Part shown: piece after piece, positions 43,582 through 52,431 of the stretch
How positions within the stretch are numbered: position 1 is the first letter of the stretch
How the letters are laid out: each line of letters opens with the position of its first letter
From: Candidatus Alistipes intestinigallinarum
Lineage (GTDB): Bacteria > Bacteroidota > Bacteroidia > Bacteroidales > Rikenellaceae
Direction: 5' to 3'
DNA: 57,783 bases
Assembly: GCA_019115745.1 (NCBI GenBank)
Contig: DXDA01000049.1
Span: 1 to 57,783, forward strand
The notes under the pieces: model-generated
The model's database searches: none
Seen by the model: the letters and a program-made list of their open reading frames with translations, nothing else
Told to the model about the DNA's origin: nothing
Translations under genes and position numbers: made by a program

Positions 43582-44460
43582 ATGAAAGGTATCGTCCTGG
43601 CCGGAGGCTCCGGCACCCGTCTCTACCCGATCACGAAAGGAGTGAGCAAGCAACTCCTCCCGATTTACGACAAACCGATGGTCTACTACCCCATTTCGGT
43701 GCTGATGCTGGCCGGCATCCGCGACATCCTGCTGATCTCGACCCCCGCGGACCTGCCGGGATTCCAGCGGCTGCTGGGCGACGGTTCCGATTTCGGCGTG
43801 CGGATGAGCTACGCCGAGCAGCCTTCGCCCGACGGCTTGGCCCAGGCTTTCCTGATCGGGGAGGAGTTCATCGGAGACGATGCGGTCTGCCTGGTCCTCG
43901 GCGACAACATCTTCCACGGCTCGGGATTCACGGGAATGCTCCGCGAGGCCGTCCGGACCGCCGAGGAGGAGTCCAAGGCCACCGTCTTCGGCTACCGCGT
44001 CGAGGACCCCGAGCGCTACGGCGTGGCGGAGTTCGACAACGAGGGCAACTGCCTCTCCATTGAAGAAAAACCCGCCAAACCCAAATCCAACTATGCCGTC
44101 GTGGGGCTCTACTTCTACCCCAACAAGGTGGTGGAGGTGGCCAAAAGCATCAAGCCCTCGGCCCGCGGCGAACTGGAGATCACCTCCGTGAACCAGGCCT
44201 TCCTCCACGACGGGGAGCTCAAGGTCCAGACCCTGCAGCGCGGATTCGCCTGGCTCGATACCGGAACGCACGACTCGCTGGCCGAAGCCTCGATCTTCGT
44301 CGAGGTGATCGAGAAGCGCCAGGGGCTGAAGATCGCCTGTCTCGAAGGCATCGCCTACCACAACGGATGGATCCCGGCCGAGAAGATCCGCGAAGTCGCA
44401 CGCCCGATGCTCAAAAACCAGTACGGACAGTACCTGCTGAAACTCATCGACGAAAAATAA
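43582..44460 (+). CDS. rfbA: Glucose-1-phosphate thymidylyltransferase RfbA/RmlA
   Basis: First enzyme of dTDP-L-rhamnose synthesis: glucose-1-P + dTTP to dTDP-glucose. 292 residues, normal. GGSGTRLYP (8-16) is the nucleotide-binding loop, followed by [20 protein letters not shown]. Further family markers are [29 protein letters not shown] and [20 protein letters not shown]. Cytosolic. Heads the operon, and the next gene begins 17 bases downstream. Confidence 0.97.
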   Translation: MKGIVLAGGSGTRLYPITKGVSKQLLPIYDKPMVYYPISVLMLAGIRDILLISTPADLPGFQRLLGDGSDFGVRMSYAEQPSPDGLAQAFLIGEEFIGDDAVCLVLGDNIFHGSGFTGMLREAVRTAEEESKATVFGYRVEDPERYGVAEFDNEGNCLSIEEKPAKPKSNYAVVGLYFYPNKVVEVAKSIKPSARGELEITSVNQAFLHDGELKVQTLQRGFAWLDTGTHDSLAEASIFVEVIEKRQGLKIACLEGIAYHNGWIPAEKIREVARPMLKNQYGQYLLKLIDEK

Positions 44461-44477
44461 GACGAAAAACAATCCGC

Positions 44478-45047
44478 ATGAACGTTCTGAAAACCCATAT
44501 CGAAGGGGTTGTCATCATCGAACCCCGCATCTTCCGCGATGAACGCGGCTACTTCTTCGAGTCGTTCTCGCAGCGCGAGTTTCAGGAGAAGGTCTGCCGG
44601 ACGGTTTTCGTCCAGGACAACGAGAGCAAGTCGAGTTACGGCGTGCTCCGCGGGCTGCATTTCCAGAAACCGCCCCATGCGCAGTCGAAACTCGTCCGCG
44701 TGATCAAGGGGGCCGTGCTGGACGTGGCGGTGGACATCCGCCGCGGCTCGCCCACCTTCGGCCAGCACGTTGCCGTGGAGCTGACCGAAGAGAACCACCG
44801 CCAGTTCTTCATCCCGCGCGGTTTTGCACACGGATTCAGCGTCCTGACCGACGAGGTGATCTTCCAGTACAAGTGCGACAACTTCTATGCCCCGCAGTCG
44901 GAAGGGGCGCTGGCCTGGGACGACCCCGATCTGGCGATCGACTGGCGAATCCCGGCCGACAAGGTCCTCCTCTCGGAGAAGGATCGCCATCACGGCCGCC
45001 TGCGCGATGCCGAGTGGCTCTTCGATTACCACGAAAAACTCTACTAA
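44478..45047 (+). CDS. rfbC: dTDP-4-dehydrorhamnose 3,5-epimerase RfbC/RmlC
   Basis: Third pathway step, a double epimerisation at C3 and C5 of dTDP-4-keto-6-deoxyglucose. 189 residues; the start MNVLKTHIEGVVIIEPRIF is the family's usual one. The cupin core has RDERGYFFESFSQREFQE, and VLRGLHFQKPPHAQSKLVRV with catalytic His61, then FFIPRGFAHGFSVLTDEVIF QYKCDNFYAPQSEGALAWDD. Complete. It ends 3 bases before rfbD. Confidence 0.97.
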   Translation: MNVLKTHIEGVVIIEPRIFRDERGYFFESFSQREFQEKVCRTVFVQDNESKSSYGVLRGLHFQKPPHAQSKLVRVIKGAVLDVAVDIRRGSPTFGQHVAVELTEENHRQFFIPRGFAHGFSVLTDEVIFQYKCDNFYAPQSEGALAWDDPDLAIDWRIPADKVLLSEKDRHHGRLRDAEWLFDYHEKLY

Positions 45048-45050
45048 GCC

Positions 45051-45962
45051 ATGAAAATTCTCGTCACGGGGGCCAACGGGCAGTTGGGGCGTGAGATGCG
45101 TATCGTCAGTCGGGATACGAACCACAACTTTGTCTTTACGGATGTGATCGATGCGGAAGGTGTTCAGACGACAAAACTTGATATTACCGATCTGGAGGCA
45201 ATCCGTCGTATCGTCCGGGAGGAGCGCATCGACTGCGTGGTCAACTGCGCCGCCTATACGAATGTCGACAAGGCGGAGAGCGACGAAGCCTTCTGCCGGG
45301 TGCTGAATGCCGAGGCACCCCGGAATCTGGCCCGGGCCATGCAGGAGGTGAACGGGCTGCTGGTCCATATCTCGACAGACTATGTCTTCGGCGGCGATCC
45401 CTACAATACGCCCTGCCGGGAAGAGCAGCAGGGAACACCCACCGGCGTCTACGGACAGACCAAACTCGAAGGGGAACAGCATATTCTCGCTACGGGCTGC
45501 AAGCATGTTATTTTGCGGACGGCGTGGCTCTACTCCGAGTTCGGGCGGAACTTCGTCAAGACGATGCTCAACCTGACGGCAACCAAACCGCAACTGAAGG
45601 TCGTATTCGATCAAACCGGCACGCCGACCTATGCCTGTGATCTGGCGCAGGCGATCCGGACGATCCTGGCCGATTATGCGGCCAGTGACACGACGCAGGG
45701 GTATGCCAAAGGCGGCATCTACCACTACTCGAACGAGGGGGTCTGCTCGTGGTTCGACTTTACGAAGGCGATTGCCGCACTGGCCGGAAATACATCGTGC
45801 GACATCCAACCCTGCCACAGCGACGAGTTCCCCAGTCCGGTCAAACGCCCGGCCTACTCCGTGCTGGACAAAACCAAAATCAAGGAGACATTCGGCCTTC
45901 GGATCCCCTATTGGGTCGATTCGCTGAAAATTTGCATGGATCGTCTCGGGGTGCTCCGATAA
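45051..45962 (+). CDS. rfbD: dTDP-4-dehydrorhamnose reductase RfbD/RmlD
   Basis: Final step: NAD(P)H-dependent reduction to dTDP-L-rhamnose. 303 residues, extended SDR. GANGQLG (7-13) binds the cofactor, and the YGQTK motif has Tyr134 and Lys138. VNCAAYTNVDKAESDEAFCR and LVHISTDYVFGGD are family markers. Codon use is a little less GC-biased than rfbA/rfbC, as is the GT that follows. 24 bases to the next gene. Confidence 0.96.
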   Translation: MKILVTGANGQLGREMRIVSRDTNHNFVFTDVIDAEGVQTTKLDITDLEAIRRIVREERIDCVVNCAAYTNVDKAESDEAFCRVLNAEAPRNLARAMQEVNGLLVHISTDYVFGGDPYNTPCREEQQGTPTGVYGQTKLEGEQHILATGCKHVILRTAWLYSEFGRNFVKTMLNLTATKPQLKVVFDQTGTPTYACDLAQAIRTILADYAASDTTQGYAKGGIYHYSNEGVCSWFDFTKAIAALAGNTSCDIQPCHSDEFPSPVKRPAYSVLDKTKIKETFGLRIPYWVDSLKICMDRLGVLR

Positions 45963-45986
45963 ATCAGAATCAGATCGTTCCGCAGG

Positions 45987-47081
45987 ATGGACAAGTTGTT
46001 TTTTCTGGCCAATTGGGGCGAAGAGCGGCAAAAGGCGTGGTCCGGGAGCTATCACGGGCTATACACGGCCCTGCAACAATGCTTCGCCATCCGGGAGATC
46101 GGCCTGAAGGCCCGGAGAGGCCTCTCCGACAAGATCCGGTACAACATCTTCAAGGCCAATGACATGTACCTGTCCAGAATAAGGCAATATCAAAAGCAGG
46201 CGGCACCGCTTCTCAAACAGGAAAGAGGGGTTCCCGTCTTCCAGTTCGAGGAGGTGGCCTTCAATTCGGAACTGCACCCGACCTATATTTATCAGGACCT
46301 CAGCGCTTCGTATGTCAAATACCTGTCCGAGAGCGATCCCGAGCTCTTCAAGCGGTCGGGATTCGCCATGAACAGCCCATACGCCATGCGCAAAAGGTGC
46401 CGGATGCAGATGGAGTACTACCGGAGCTGCAGCGGCATATTCACCATGGGAAAGTGGATCCGGCGGGACTTGATCGAACGATGCGGAATCGACCCGGAGA
46501 AGGTGCACCATGTCGGCGGCGGCATCAATCTGGACCCGCGGCTGATCCATCCGGCCGGCCGCGAGAACAACAGGATCCTCTTCGTCGGCCGGGACTTTCT
46601 CCGGAAGGGCGGGTACCTCGTCTATGAAGCCTTCAGGCTCCTCAAGTCCGAAATGCCGGACCTTGAACTGTATGTCGCGGGGCCGCCCGCCGATCCGATC
46701 CAACAACCGGTCGAGGGGTATCATTACCTGGGCGATTGCGACCATGCGACCCTGTCCGGGTTGTTCAACCGTTGCGACGTCTTCTGTATGCCCTCCTACT
46801 TCGAGGCATACGGGCTGGTCTTTATCGAAGCTCTGGCTTACGGTCTGCCCTGCATCGGCAGAAACGTCTGCGAAATGCCCTACTTCATCGAACCCGGAGA
46901 GACGGGGCTGCTGCTGGAGGAGGATCGAGCGGAAAAACTGGCTTCGCTCCTCCAAGAGCTCCTGCACAACGAGCGCATCAAGAAGAACGTAATCGCCCGA
47001 AGGGACGATTACCTGCGGGAGTACGCCTGGGATACCGTGGCGGAACGAATTCACCATGTTGTCACAAACAATACGCATTGA
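45987..47081 (+). CDS. GT4-family glycosyltransferase in the rhamnose operon
   Basis: 364 residues, GT-B fold. The N-terminal half starts MDKLFFLANWGEERQKAWSG and lacks close landmarks; the C-terminal half has NRILFVGRDFLRKGGYLVYE, LELYVAGPP and the EX7E motif in SYFEAYGLVFIEALAYGLPC. It sits inside the rfb operon, ending 1 base before rfbB, so it probably uses dTDP-rhamnose as donor and works as a rhamnosyltransferase for surface glycan. The donor is inferred from context only. Less GC-biased codons suggest that it may have been acquired with rfbD. Confidence 0.85.
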   Translation: MDKLFFLANWGEERQKAWSGSYHGLYTALQQCFAIREIGLKARRGLSDKIRYNIFKANDMYLSRIRQYQKQAAPLLKQERGVPVFQFEEVAFNSELHPTYIYQDLSASYVKYLSESDPELFKRSGFAMNSPYAMRKRCRMQMEYYRSCSGIFTMGKWIRRDLIERCGIDPEKVHHVGGGINLDPRLIHPAGRENNRILFVGRDFLRKGGYLVYEAFRLLKSEMPDLELYVAGPPADPIQQPVEGYHYLGDCDHATLSGLFNRCDVFCMPSYFEAYGLVFIEALAYGLPCIGRNVCEMPYFIEPGETGLLLEEDRAEKLASLLQELLHNERIKKNVIARRDDYLREYAWDTVAERIHHVVTNNTH

Positions 47082-47082
47082 T

Positions 47083-48225
47083 ATGAAATACCAAAGAAAT
47101 ATCCTCATTACGGGAGGCGCCGGATTCATCGGCTCGCACGTCGTGCGGCTCTTCGTCACGAAGTACCCCGAATACCGGATCGTCAACCTCGACAAGCTGA
47201 CCTATGCCGGCAATCTGGCCAACCTGCGCGACATTGAGCAGCGGCCGAACTACACCTTCGTCAAGGGCGACATCTGCGACTACGAGGCCATGCAGGCCCT
47301 GATGGCGCAGTACGAAATCGACGGCATCATCCACCTGGCGGCCGAAAGCCATGTCGACCGTTCGATCCGCGATCCGTTCACCTTTGCACGGACCAACGTC
47401 TTGGGGACGCTCGCGCTGCTGCAGGCGGCCAAGGTCTGCTGGGAGTCGCGGCCCGAGGGTTATGCCGGGAAACTCTTCTACCACATCTCGACCGACGAGG
47501 TCTACGGTGCCTTGGAGCTGACGCATCCCGAAGGGGTCGAGCCTCCGTTCACGACGACCGCCTCGTCGTCGGAGCACCACCTCGCCTACGGTACCGAGTT
47601 CTTCTACGAAACCACGAAGTACAACCCCCACAGCCCCTATTCGGCTTCGAAGGCGTCGAGCGACCACTTCGTGCGTGCCTACCATGATACTTATGGAATG
47701 CCGACCCTGGTGACGAACTGCTCGAACAACTACGGGCCCTATCAGTTCCCGGAGAAGCTGATCCCGCTCTTTATCAACAACATCCGCCAGCGAAAGCCGC
47801 TACCTGTTTACGGGAAGGGCGAAAACGTCCGCGACTGGTTGTACGTCGAGGACCACGCCCGCGCAATCGACCTGATCTTCCACCGCGGGAAGGTGGCCGA
47901 AACCTACAACATCGGCGGTTTCAACGAGTGGAAGAACATCGATCTGATCAAGGTCGTCATTCGGACCGTCGACCGTCTGCTGGGACGCACGGAGGGCGAG
48001 GATCTGGATCTGATTACCTACGTCACGGATCGGCCGGGCCACGACATGCGTTATGCGATCGACTCGTCGAAGTTGCAGCACGAATTGGGCTGGGAGCCCT
48101 CGCTGCAGTTCGAGGAGGGCATCGAGAAGACCGTACGCTGGTATCTGGACAATCAGGCCTGGATGGACCACATCACCTCGGGCGAATACGAGAAGTATTA
48201 CGAGGAGATGTATCGGAATCGCTGA
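47083..48225 (+). CDS. rfbB: dTDP-glucose 4,6-dehydratase RfbB/RmlB
   Basis: Second pathway step: NAD-dependent conversion of dTDP-glucose to dTDP-4-keto-6-deoxyglucose. 380 residues; the start MKYQRNILITGGAGFIGS was chosen because it lies 1 base after the GT stop and gives the normal N-terminus with GGAGFIGS at 11-18. Family marks: HLAAESHVDRSIRDPFTFAR, FYHISTDEVYGAL, the catalytic Tyr in SPYSASKASSDHFVRAYHDT and DWLYVEDHARAIDLI. With rfbA, C and D it completes the four-enzyme pathway in one operon. Confidence 0.97.
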   Translation: MKYQRNILITGGAGFIGSHVVRLFVTKYPEYRIVNLDKLTYAGNLANLRDIEQRPNYTFVKGDICDYEAMQALMAQYEIDGIIHLAAESHVDRSIRDPFTFARTNVLGTLALLQAAKVCWESRPEGYAGKLFYHISTDEVYGALELTHPEGVEPPFTTTASSSEHHLAYGTEFFYETTKYNPHSPYSASKASSDHFVRAYHDTYGMPTLVTNCSNNYGPYQFPEKLIPLFINNIRQRKPLPVYGKGENVRDWLYVEDHARAIDLIFHRGKVAETYNIGGFNEWKNIDLIKVVIRTVDRLLGRTEGEDLDLITYVTDRPGHDMRYAIDSSKLQHELGWEPSLQFEEGIEKTVRWYLDNQAWMDHITSGEYEKYYEEMYRNR

Positions 48226-48634
48226 AAAAGGGTCTCCTGAGAATCCGGGGTGCCAACAGATCGAGGTCGGATCGTTCCGGGGCCGGTCCCGGAAGGGGGG
48301 GGCAGGCAAAACCGGATACGAACCGATATGGCCGGAGGAGCGATGCGGTCGGAGAGTCGATGCGGTCGGTCGGATCACAAACACAAAAAGATCGTGGTAA
48401 AAACCACGATCTTTTTTTCTGAATCAAGCAGGCAGTCTTTCAAATGGGCGGGGCCGTTTACAGCCTCAAACCGGCCGGTCCCCTGTACTCGATGCGGGTC
48501 CCACGCTCCTGCTTCCCTTGCTCGGACCTTGCTCGGACCTTGCTCGGACCTTACTCGGCACCTACTTTGCTCGGCCTACTTTCCTTGTTCGGTTCCACTC
48601 ACTTGTCGGCTCTACTCCCCTACTCGGCCCTACT
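48226..48634. other. Non-coding stretch with terminator and 11-bp tandem repeats
   Basis: Between convergent rfbB and secG, with no convincing gene. It holds the operon terminator (48387-48414) and, at 48519-48552, three head-to-tail copies of GCTCGGACCTT. The repeats then decay into CTACT/CTCGG-type motifs up to the secG stop (e.g. ACTCGG, GCTCGGCCTACTTT, TACTCGGCCCTACTT). The same CTCGG words run into the secG C-terminal region. Confidence 0.6.
48387..48417 (+). terminator. Terminator of the rhamnose operon
   Basis: Perfect 11-bp stem AAAGATCGTGG / CCACGATCTTT with a 6-base loop, then Ts. 160 bases after rfbB, with unremarkable GC-rich sequence between. Confidence 0.85.
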
Positions 48635-49027
48635 TTACTCGGCCGGTTCGGCAGCGGGAGCCTCCGCAGCAGGAGCCTCTTCCGCAGCAGCGGGTTCGGC
48701 AGCCGGAACAGCCTGCGGGATCGTTGCCGGAACCTCGGTCTCAAGGCGCTCCTGGAGAACCTTCGCATCCTTGGAGATGGCCGAATTGCTCTCGGCAACC
48801 TTCGAACGGTCCATAACCAGCGTAGCCGCCAGGCTCAGAACCACAATGGCAATGGCCATCGCCCAGGTGAACTTCTCCAGGAAGTTCGTCGTCTCACGTA
48901 CGCCCATCACCTGATTCGAAGCTCCGAAGTTCGCAGCCATGCCGCTCTTGGGATTCTGTACCAATACCGCGAGAATCACCAGAACGCTCGCTACAAGGAT
49001 CAGCGCAATGCAAATCGTGTATAACAT
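48635..49027 (-). CDS. secG: Protein translocase subunit SecG
   Basis: 130 residues. Small inner-membrane partner of SecYE. Two membrane helices: TICIALILVASVLVILAVLV (about 4-23) and FTWAMAIAIVVLSLAATLVM. Between them is the conserved QNPKSGMAANFGASNQVMGV loop. The Bacteroidetes-type extension follows and ends in an Ala/Glu/Pro-rich tail (EAPAAEAPAAEPAE), unneeded for function and low in complexity. Last gene of the sigma-54/LptE/TPR/SecG row, 11 bases after the TPR gene. Confidence 0.94.
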   Translation of the reverse strand: MLYTICIALILVASVLVILAVLVQNPKSGMAANFGASNQVMGVRETTNFLEKFTWAMAIAIVVLSLAATLVMDRSKVAESNSAISKDAKVLQERLETEVPATIPQAVPAAEPAAAEEAPAAEAPAAEPAE

Positions 49028-49038
49028 ATCCTTAAATT

Positions 49039-49551
49039 TTAATTATTGTTCTCCGTTTTGCGAATTAGCTCGGCAAAGTAAACACTTTTTTCGGGATTTC
49101 GCAAACTTAATTTGCGATAAATCGCCAAGGCCCGCTCCCGAAGCCCCTGTGCGAGATAGATTTCGGCCAACTCCTCGCTGACCAGCTCGTCCTCCTCGTC
49201 CCAGTCGGGCTGCAACCGGACCTCACCGTCGGGTTCACCCTCTTCGGCCACGATGCGCAGGTCGCGTTCCTGGAGGAAGGTGTCGATGATCTCCTCGGAG
49301 GAGCGTCGGAGCAACTCCCCGGCATCCACGGACTGCCGCCGCAGCGAACTCTCCGCGCGCCAGGGAGCCAGAAGCGTCACGACCGGATCGGGCCGACCCG
49401 TCACCCGTTCACGCAGCACTCGCAACGGTACGAACCACGGCGTCGCAGCCACGGCCCCATCGAGTTCCGCCGCCGAAATCCCCTCGGCCGCACCATTCGG
49501 AATTGCACGCCCCGCCACGGCGGAGATCAGTTCGTGTTTCAGATCCCCCAT
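49039..49551 (-). CDS. Small TPR-containing protein of the lptE-secG cluster
   Basis: 170 residues without signal or membrane segment. The N-terminal half is unplaced (MGDLKHELISAVAGRAIPNG...); residues about 120-165 form one TPR-like pair of helices (LVSEELAEIYLAQGLRERAL AIYRKLSLRNPEKSVYFAEL). Acidic linker DWDEEDE. Small proteins with this tail lie between LptE and SecG in many Bacteroidales. The function is not known; an adaptor role is plausible. Starts 4 bases after lptE ends. Confidence 0.75.
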   Translation of the reverse strand: MGDLKHELISAVAGRAIPNGAAEGISAAELDGAVAATPWFVPLRVLRERVTGRPDPVVTLLAPWRAESSLRRQSVDAGELLRRSSEEIIDTFLQERDLRIVAEEGEPDGEVRLQPDWDEEDELVSEELAEIYLAQGLRERALAIYRKLSLRNPEKSVYFAELIRKTENNN

Positions 49552-49555
49552 GCCG

Positions 49556-50077
49556 TTACCAGTTGGAGGCCGCAGCCTGGAAGATGTCGGTCACGATCTT
49601 GTCCACGATCTCGGGAATGAGCGTACCCTCGACTTCGGTCAGCAGTTGCGTCGACTCGTAGTCCTCGTAGGCCGAGAAGGTCTTGTTGAACGACGCTTTC
49701 TCGTCCAGGGCGTTGGTGAAGCGCACCTTGACGGTGATCGTCAGGCGGTTCAGCAAGGCGAAATCGTCGCTCGACACCGAAGCCGTCGTCGAGGTGTAGT
49801 TCGTGATCTCGCCCTCGAAGGCGAAATCGCCCCCTTCGTCGACCTGCATCAACCGCGTGCGGCGCGAAAACATGTCCACGAGAGCGTCGGTCAGCGTCGA
49901 ACTCAGGATCGGCGAGACCATCGTGGCGTTGTTCGGAAAGTAGGCCACCGAGAAGGTCTTGGCATCGGGCGGAATCGAGGCCCCCGACAGCGAATATTTG
50001 ATCGACACGCCGCAGGCCGTCAGCAGACACAACCCCAATGCGGCAACCGTGAGTTTCAAACCCTTTCTTTTCAACAT
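49556..50077 (-). CDS. lptE: LPS-assembly lipoprotein LptE family
   Basis: 173 residues from the ATG at 50077 (MLKRKGLKLTVAALGLCLLTAC); a start 30 bases upstream would overlap the sigma-54 activator gene, so the shorter form is preferred. Lipobox cysteine in LLTAC. LptE-like features are the YSLSGASIPPDAKTFSVAYF strand, LTDALVDMFSRRTRLMQVDE and a C-terminal helix (EGTLIPEIVDKIVTDIFQAA). It plugs LptD in the outer membrane and helps insert lipopolysaccharide. Sequence conservation in this family is low; the context with SecG supports it. Confidence 0.88.
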   Translation of the reverse strand: MLKRKGLKLTVAALGLCLLTACGVSIKYSLSGASIPPDAKTFSVAYFPNNATMVSPILSSTLTDALVDMFSRRTRLMQVDEGGDFAFEGEITNYTSTTASVSSDDFALLNRLTITVKVRFTNALDEKASFNKTFSAYEDYESTQLLTEVEGTLIPEIVDKIVTDIFQAAASNW

Positions 50078-50099
50078 TTCGTATATCGTTTCCTGCAAG

Positions 50100-51392
50100 T
50101 CAGACATCCTCGATGCCCAACTCCTTGATTTTTCGGTATAATGTCCGCTCCGACATGAACAGTTCGGCAGCAGCCTCGCGGCGGCGTCCGTTGTTGCGTT
50201 TCAGCGCCCGGATGATCTGTTCGCGCTGCACGTCCGCCTTGGTCTTCTCGCGCGGCGGCTCATCGGTCACCTCCTCGCTCTCGGCGTAGACCGGCGTCGC
50301 AGGCTGTTCGTAGAGCGGAGTCGCCGGTTGCCCGAAGGTCGGGCCCGCCGGCTGGCCGTAGGCCCCCGGAGTCTGCACCGCCGGAACATAACGCCCCTGC
50401 GTCGAGGTCGGCAGCAACGCCCGAATGTCGCGCGTCGGCTCCGAAGCCGCTACCCCGCCGCCCCGCATCAACTCCGCGATCATGCGTTTCAGGTCGTTGA
50501 TGTCGGCCCGCATGTCGAAGAGCACCTTATAGAGCAATTCCCGTTCCGTAGACATCGTATTGTCCTCCATACGGGGGGCTCCCGGGGCCGCCATCGCCGC
50601 CCCGCCCTCCTGCGACGGGAGGTATTTCGAAAGCACCTCGGGGGTGATGACCCGCACCTGCTCGATGGCCGAAATCTGCTCGGCCACATTCTTCAACTGC
50701 CGGATGTTGCCCCGCCAGTAGTAGTTTTTCAGCAGCTCGCGGGCCGCATCGTCGAGCGTCACGGCCGGCATCCGGTACTGTACGGCCACATCCGCCGCGA
50801 ACTTGCGGAACAGCAGCGGAATATCCTCGGGACGTTCGCGCAGTGCCGGAACCGAGATGGGCACCGTCGCCAGGCGGTAGTAGAGGTCCTCGCGGAAACG
50901 GCCTGCCGTGATGGCATTCGGGAGGTCGACGTTCGTGGCGGCAACCACCCGCACGTTGGTCTTCTGGACCTTCGACGAACCCACGCGGATAAACTCCCCG
51001 GTCTGCAGCACGCGCAGCAGGCGCGCCTGCGTCGAATGCGGGAGTTCGGCCACTTCATCCAGGAAGATCGTCCCGCCGTCGGCCTCCTCGAAGTAGCCCT
51101 TGCGGGCCTCGACGGCCCCCGTAAAGGCCCCCTTTTCGTGACCGAAGAGTTCGGAGTCGATCGTTCCCTCGGGAATCGCCGCGCAGTTCACGGCGATGTA
51201 CTTGTTGTGCTTGCGCGCCGAGTAGGCGTGGATCACCTGCGGGAAGAACTCCTTGCCCACACCGCTCTCGCCCGTCACCAGGACCGTCAGGTCGGTGGGC
51301 GCCACACGCAGGGCCACCTCCAGCGCCCTGTCCAGCAAAGGAGAGGTGCCGATGATGCCGAAGCGTTGTTTTACAGTCGTTATTTCTGTCAT
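50100..51392 (-). CDS. Sigma-54-dependent transcriptional activator, no receiver domain
   Basis: 430 residues. It activates RpoN-dependent promoters by ATP-driven remodelling of the closed complex. The AAA+ domain starts almost at the N-terminus: GESGVGKE (41-48, Walker A), GAFTGA (88-93, sigma-54 contact loop) and GGTIFLDE (106-113, Walker B). A Fis-type helix-turn-helix lies at about 385-430 (QIIRALKRNNGRRREAAAEL FMSERTLYRKIKEL). A low-complexity linker with AYGQPAGPTFGQPATPLYEQ-type repeats lies between. It has no response-regulator receiver domain, so control must come from elsewhere. 22 bases before lptE. Confidence 0.93.
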   Translation of the reverse strand: MTEITTVKQRFGIIGTSPLLDRALEVALRVAPTDLTVLVTGESGVGKEFFPQVIHAYSARKHNKYIAVNCAAIPEGTIDSELFGHEKGAFTGAVEARKGYFEEADGGTIFLDEVAELPHSTQARLLRVLQTGEFIRVGSSKVQKTNVRVVAATNVDLPNAITAGRFREDLYYRLATVPISVPALRERPEDIPLLFRKFAADVAVQYRMPAVTLDDAARELLKNYYWRGNIRQLKNVAEQISAIEQVRVITPEVLSKYLPSQEGGAAMAAPGAPRMEDNTMSTERELLYKVLFDMRADINDLKRMIAELMRGGGVAASEPTRDIRALLPTSTQGRYVPAVQTPGAYGQPAGPTFGQPATPLYEQPATPVYAESEEVTDEPPREKTKADVQREQIIRALKRNNGRRREAAAELFMSERTLYRKIKELGIEDV

Positions 51393-51530
51393 TTTTCTCT
51401 CTGTTCGGGCTGTTTCGAAAGGCCGGAACCTCCGGAATTCCGCTTGCCGCGGACACTCCCCCGTCGTGCATTCCGGACCATTTCGGGCCGTCAGGGCCTT
51501 GCAAGTTTCACTCCAGCCCCCTCCGGCGGT

Positions 51531-52313
51531 CTATTCGGATTCGGCCGAAACGTCTCCGGCCCCCTCCGCCGACTCCGATCCGGCATCGGAAGCTGCGGGC
51601 AACTCGATATATTCGGTCTCGGCCTGCTGCTCCCGGGCGTCGTTCCAGAGCCCGTAGGCAATGGCCCCGAGAGCCAGGATCGCCACGAAGACCCCGATCC
51701 AGATAAACCAGTCGGCCCGACGGCGCGGAGCCCGGTCGACATAGGTATAGGCATCGGTATTCTTCGGCGGCTTGCCGTAGCGGAGTCCTCGCACCGAAGG
51801 ATCGGGATTCATCTTCGCCGAGCGCGACACGTGCGGTTCGGTGAAGGCCGTACGCACGGCCTCGGCAACCCGTTCGGAGTGCAGACGCGAATTCCGGGAA
51901 GCGGGTCCGGACTCCGCAGCGGCCGACTCCTCATTCGCCGTTGCGGCGCTCTCCGCCGGCGCAGCCGCAGCGTCCCCCGCGGCGGTTGCCGGATGAAGCG
52001 GCTGCGGCTCATAGTGGAAAGCGATCGTCCCGTTGGGGCCGGGGCCGAGGGTTCCGAAGCCCTCCAGGCGGTACTCCCCGCCATGCTCCACGGCGTGCCG
52101 CACCTCGAAGACCAGGCGATCAATCTCGCCCGCGGCCTCCAGGTCGTTCAGCCCCCGTTCGCGCAGCAGGCCCCGCAGCACGCCGTCGTCGCGTTTGAGC
52201 AGTTCCGAGAAGAGGATGCTCCGGCCCGGCTCCTTGACGATGAACGTCCCGAGCTGGGGGATGACGAGCCGTTTGTGCGACTCCAGATATTGCGTTAAGA
52301 CTGCTATCAGCAC
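51531..52313 (-). CDS. Membrane-anchored HU-domain (CCDC81-like) protein
   Basis: 260 residues from a GTG at 52313, giving VLIAVLTQYLESHKRLVIPQ LGTFIVKEPG, the usual opening of the CCDC81-like prokaryotic HU domain (about 1-85). A longer ORF start at 52391 would put 26 unrelated residues before the conserved opening. Then an Ala-rich linker (about 90-170), a basic stretch and one membrane helix (DWFIWIGVFVAILALGAIAY GLWND), ending in an acidic tail. So the DNA-binding-like domain is cytosolic and tethered to the membrane. The family often carries SPOR or similar periplasmic domains; none is present. Function unknown; the link to the activator gene downstream is a guess. Confidence 0.8.
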   Translation of the reverse strand: MLIAVLTQYLESHKRLVIPQLGTFIVKEPGRSILFSELLKRDDGVLRGLLRERGLNDLEAAGEIDRLVFEVRHAVEHGGEYRLEGFGTLGPGPNGTIAFHYEPQPLHPATAAGDAAAAPAESAATANEESAAAESGPASRNSRLHSERVAEAVRTAFTEPHVSRSAKMNPDPSVRGLRYGKPPKNTDAYTYVDRAPRRRADWFIWIGVFVAILALGAIAYGLWNDAREQQAETEYIELPAASDAGSESAEGAGDVSAESE

Positions 52314-52431
52314 GATTGAATCTACTTTTGAATCCGGCTCCAAAATTACCCTTTTTCGGAGAAAAAACCAAAATATGCCGGAGTTTTTCAAAATAATCCG
52401 GCAAAGTGTTGGTTATACGAAAAATATTCAC

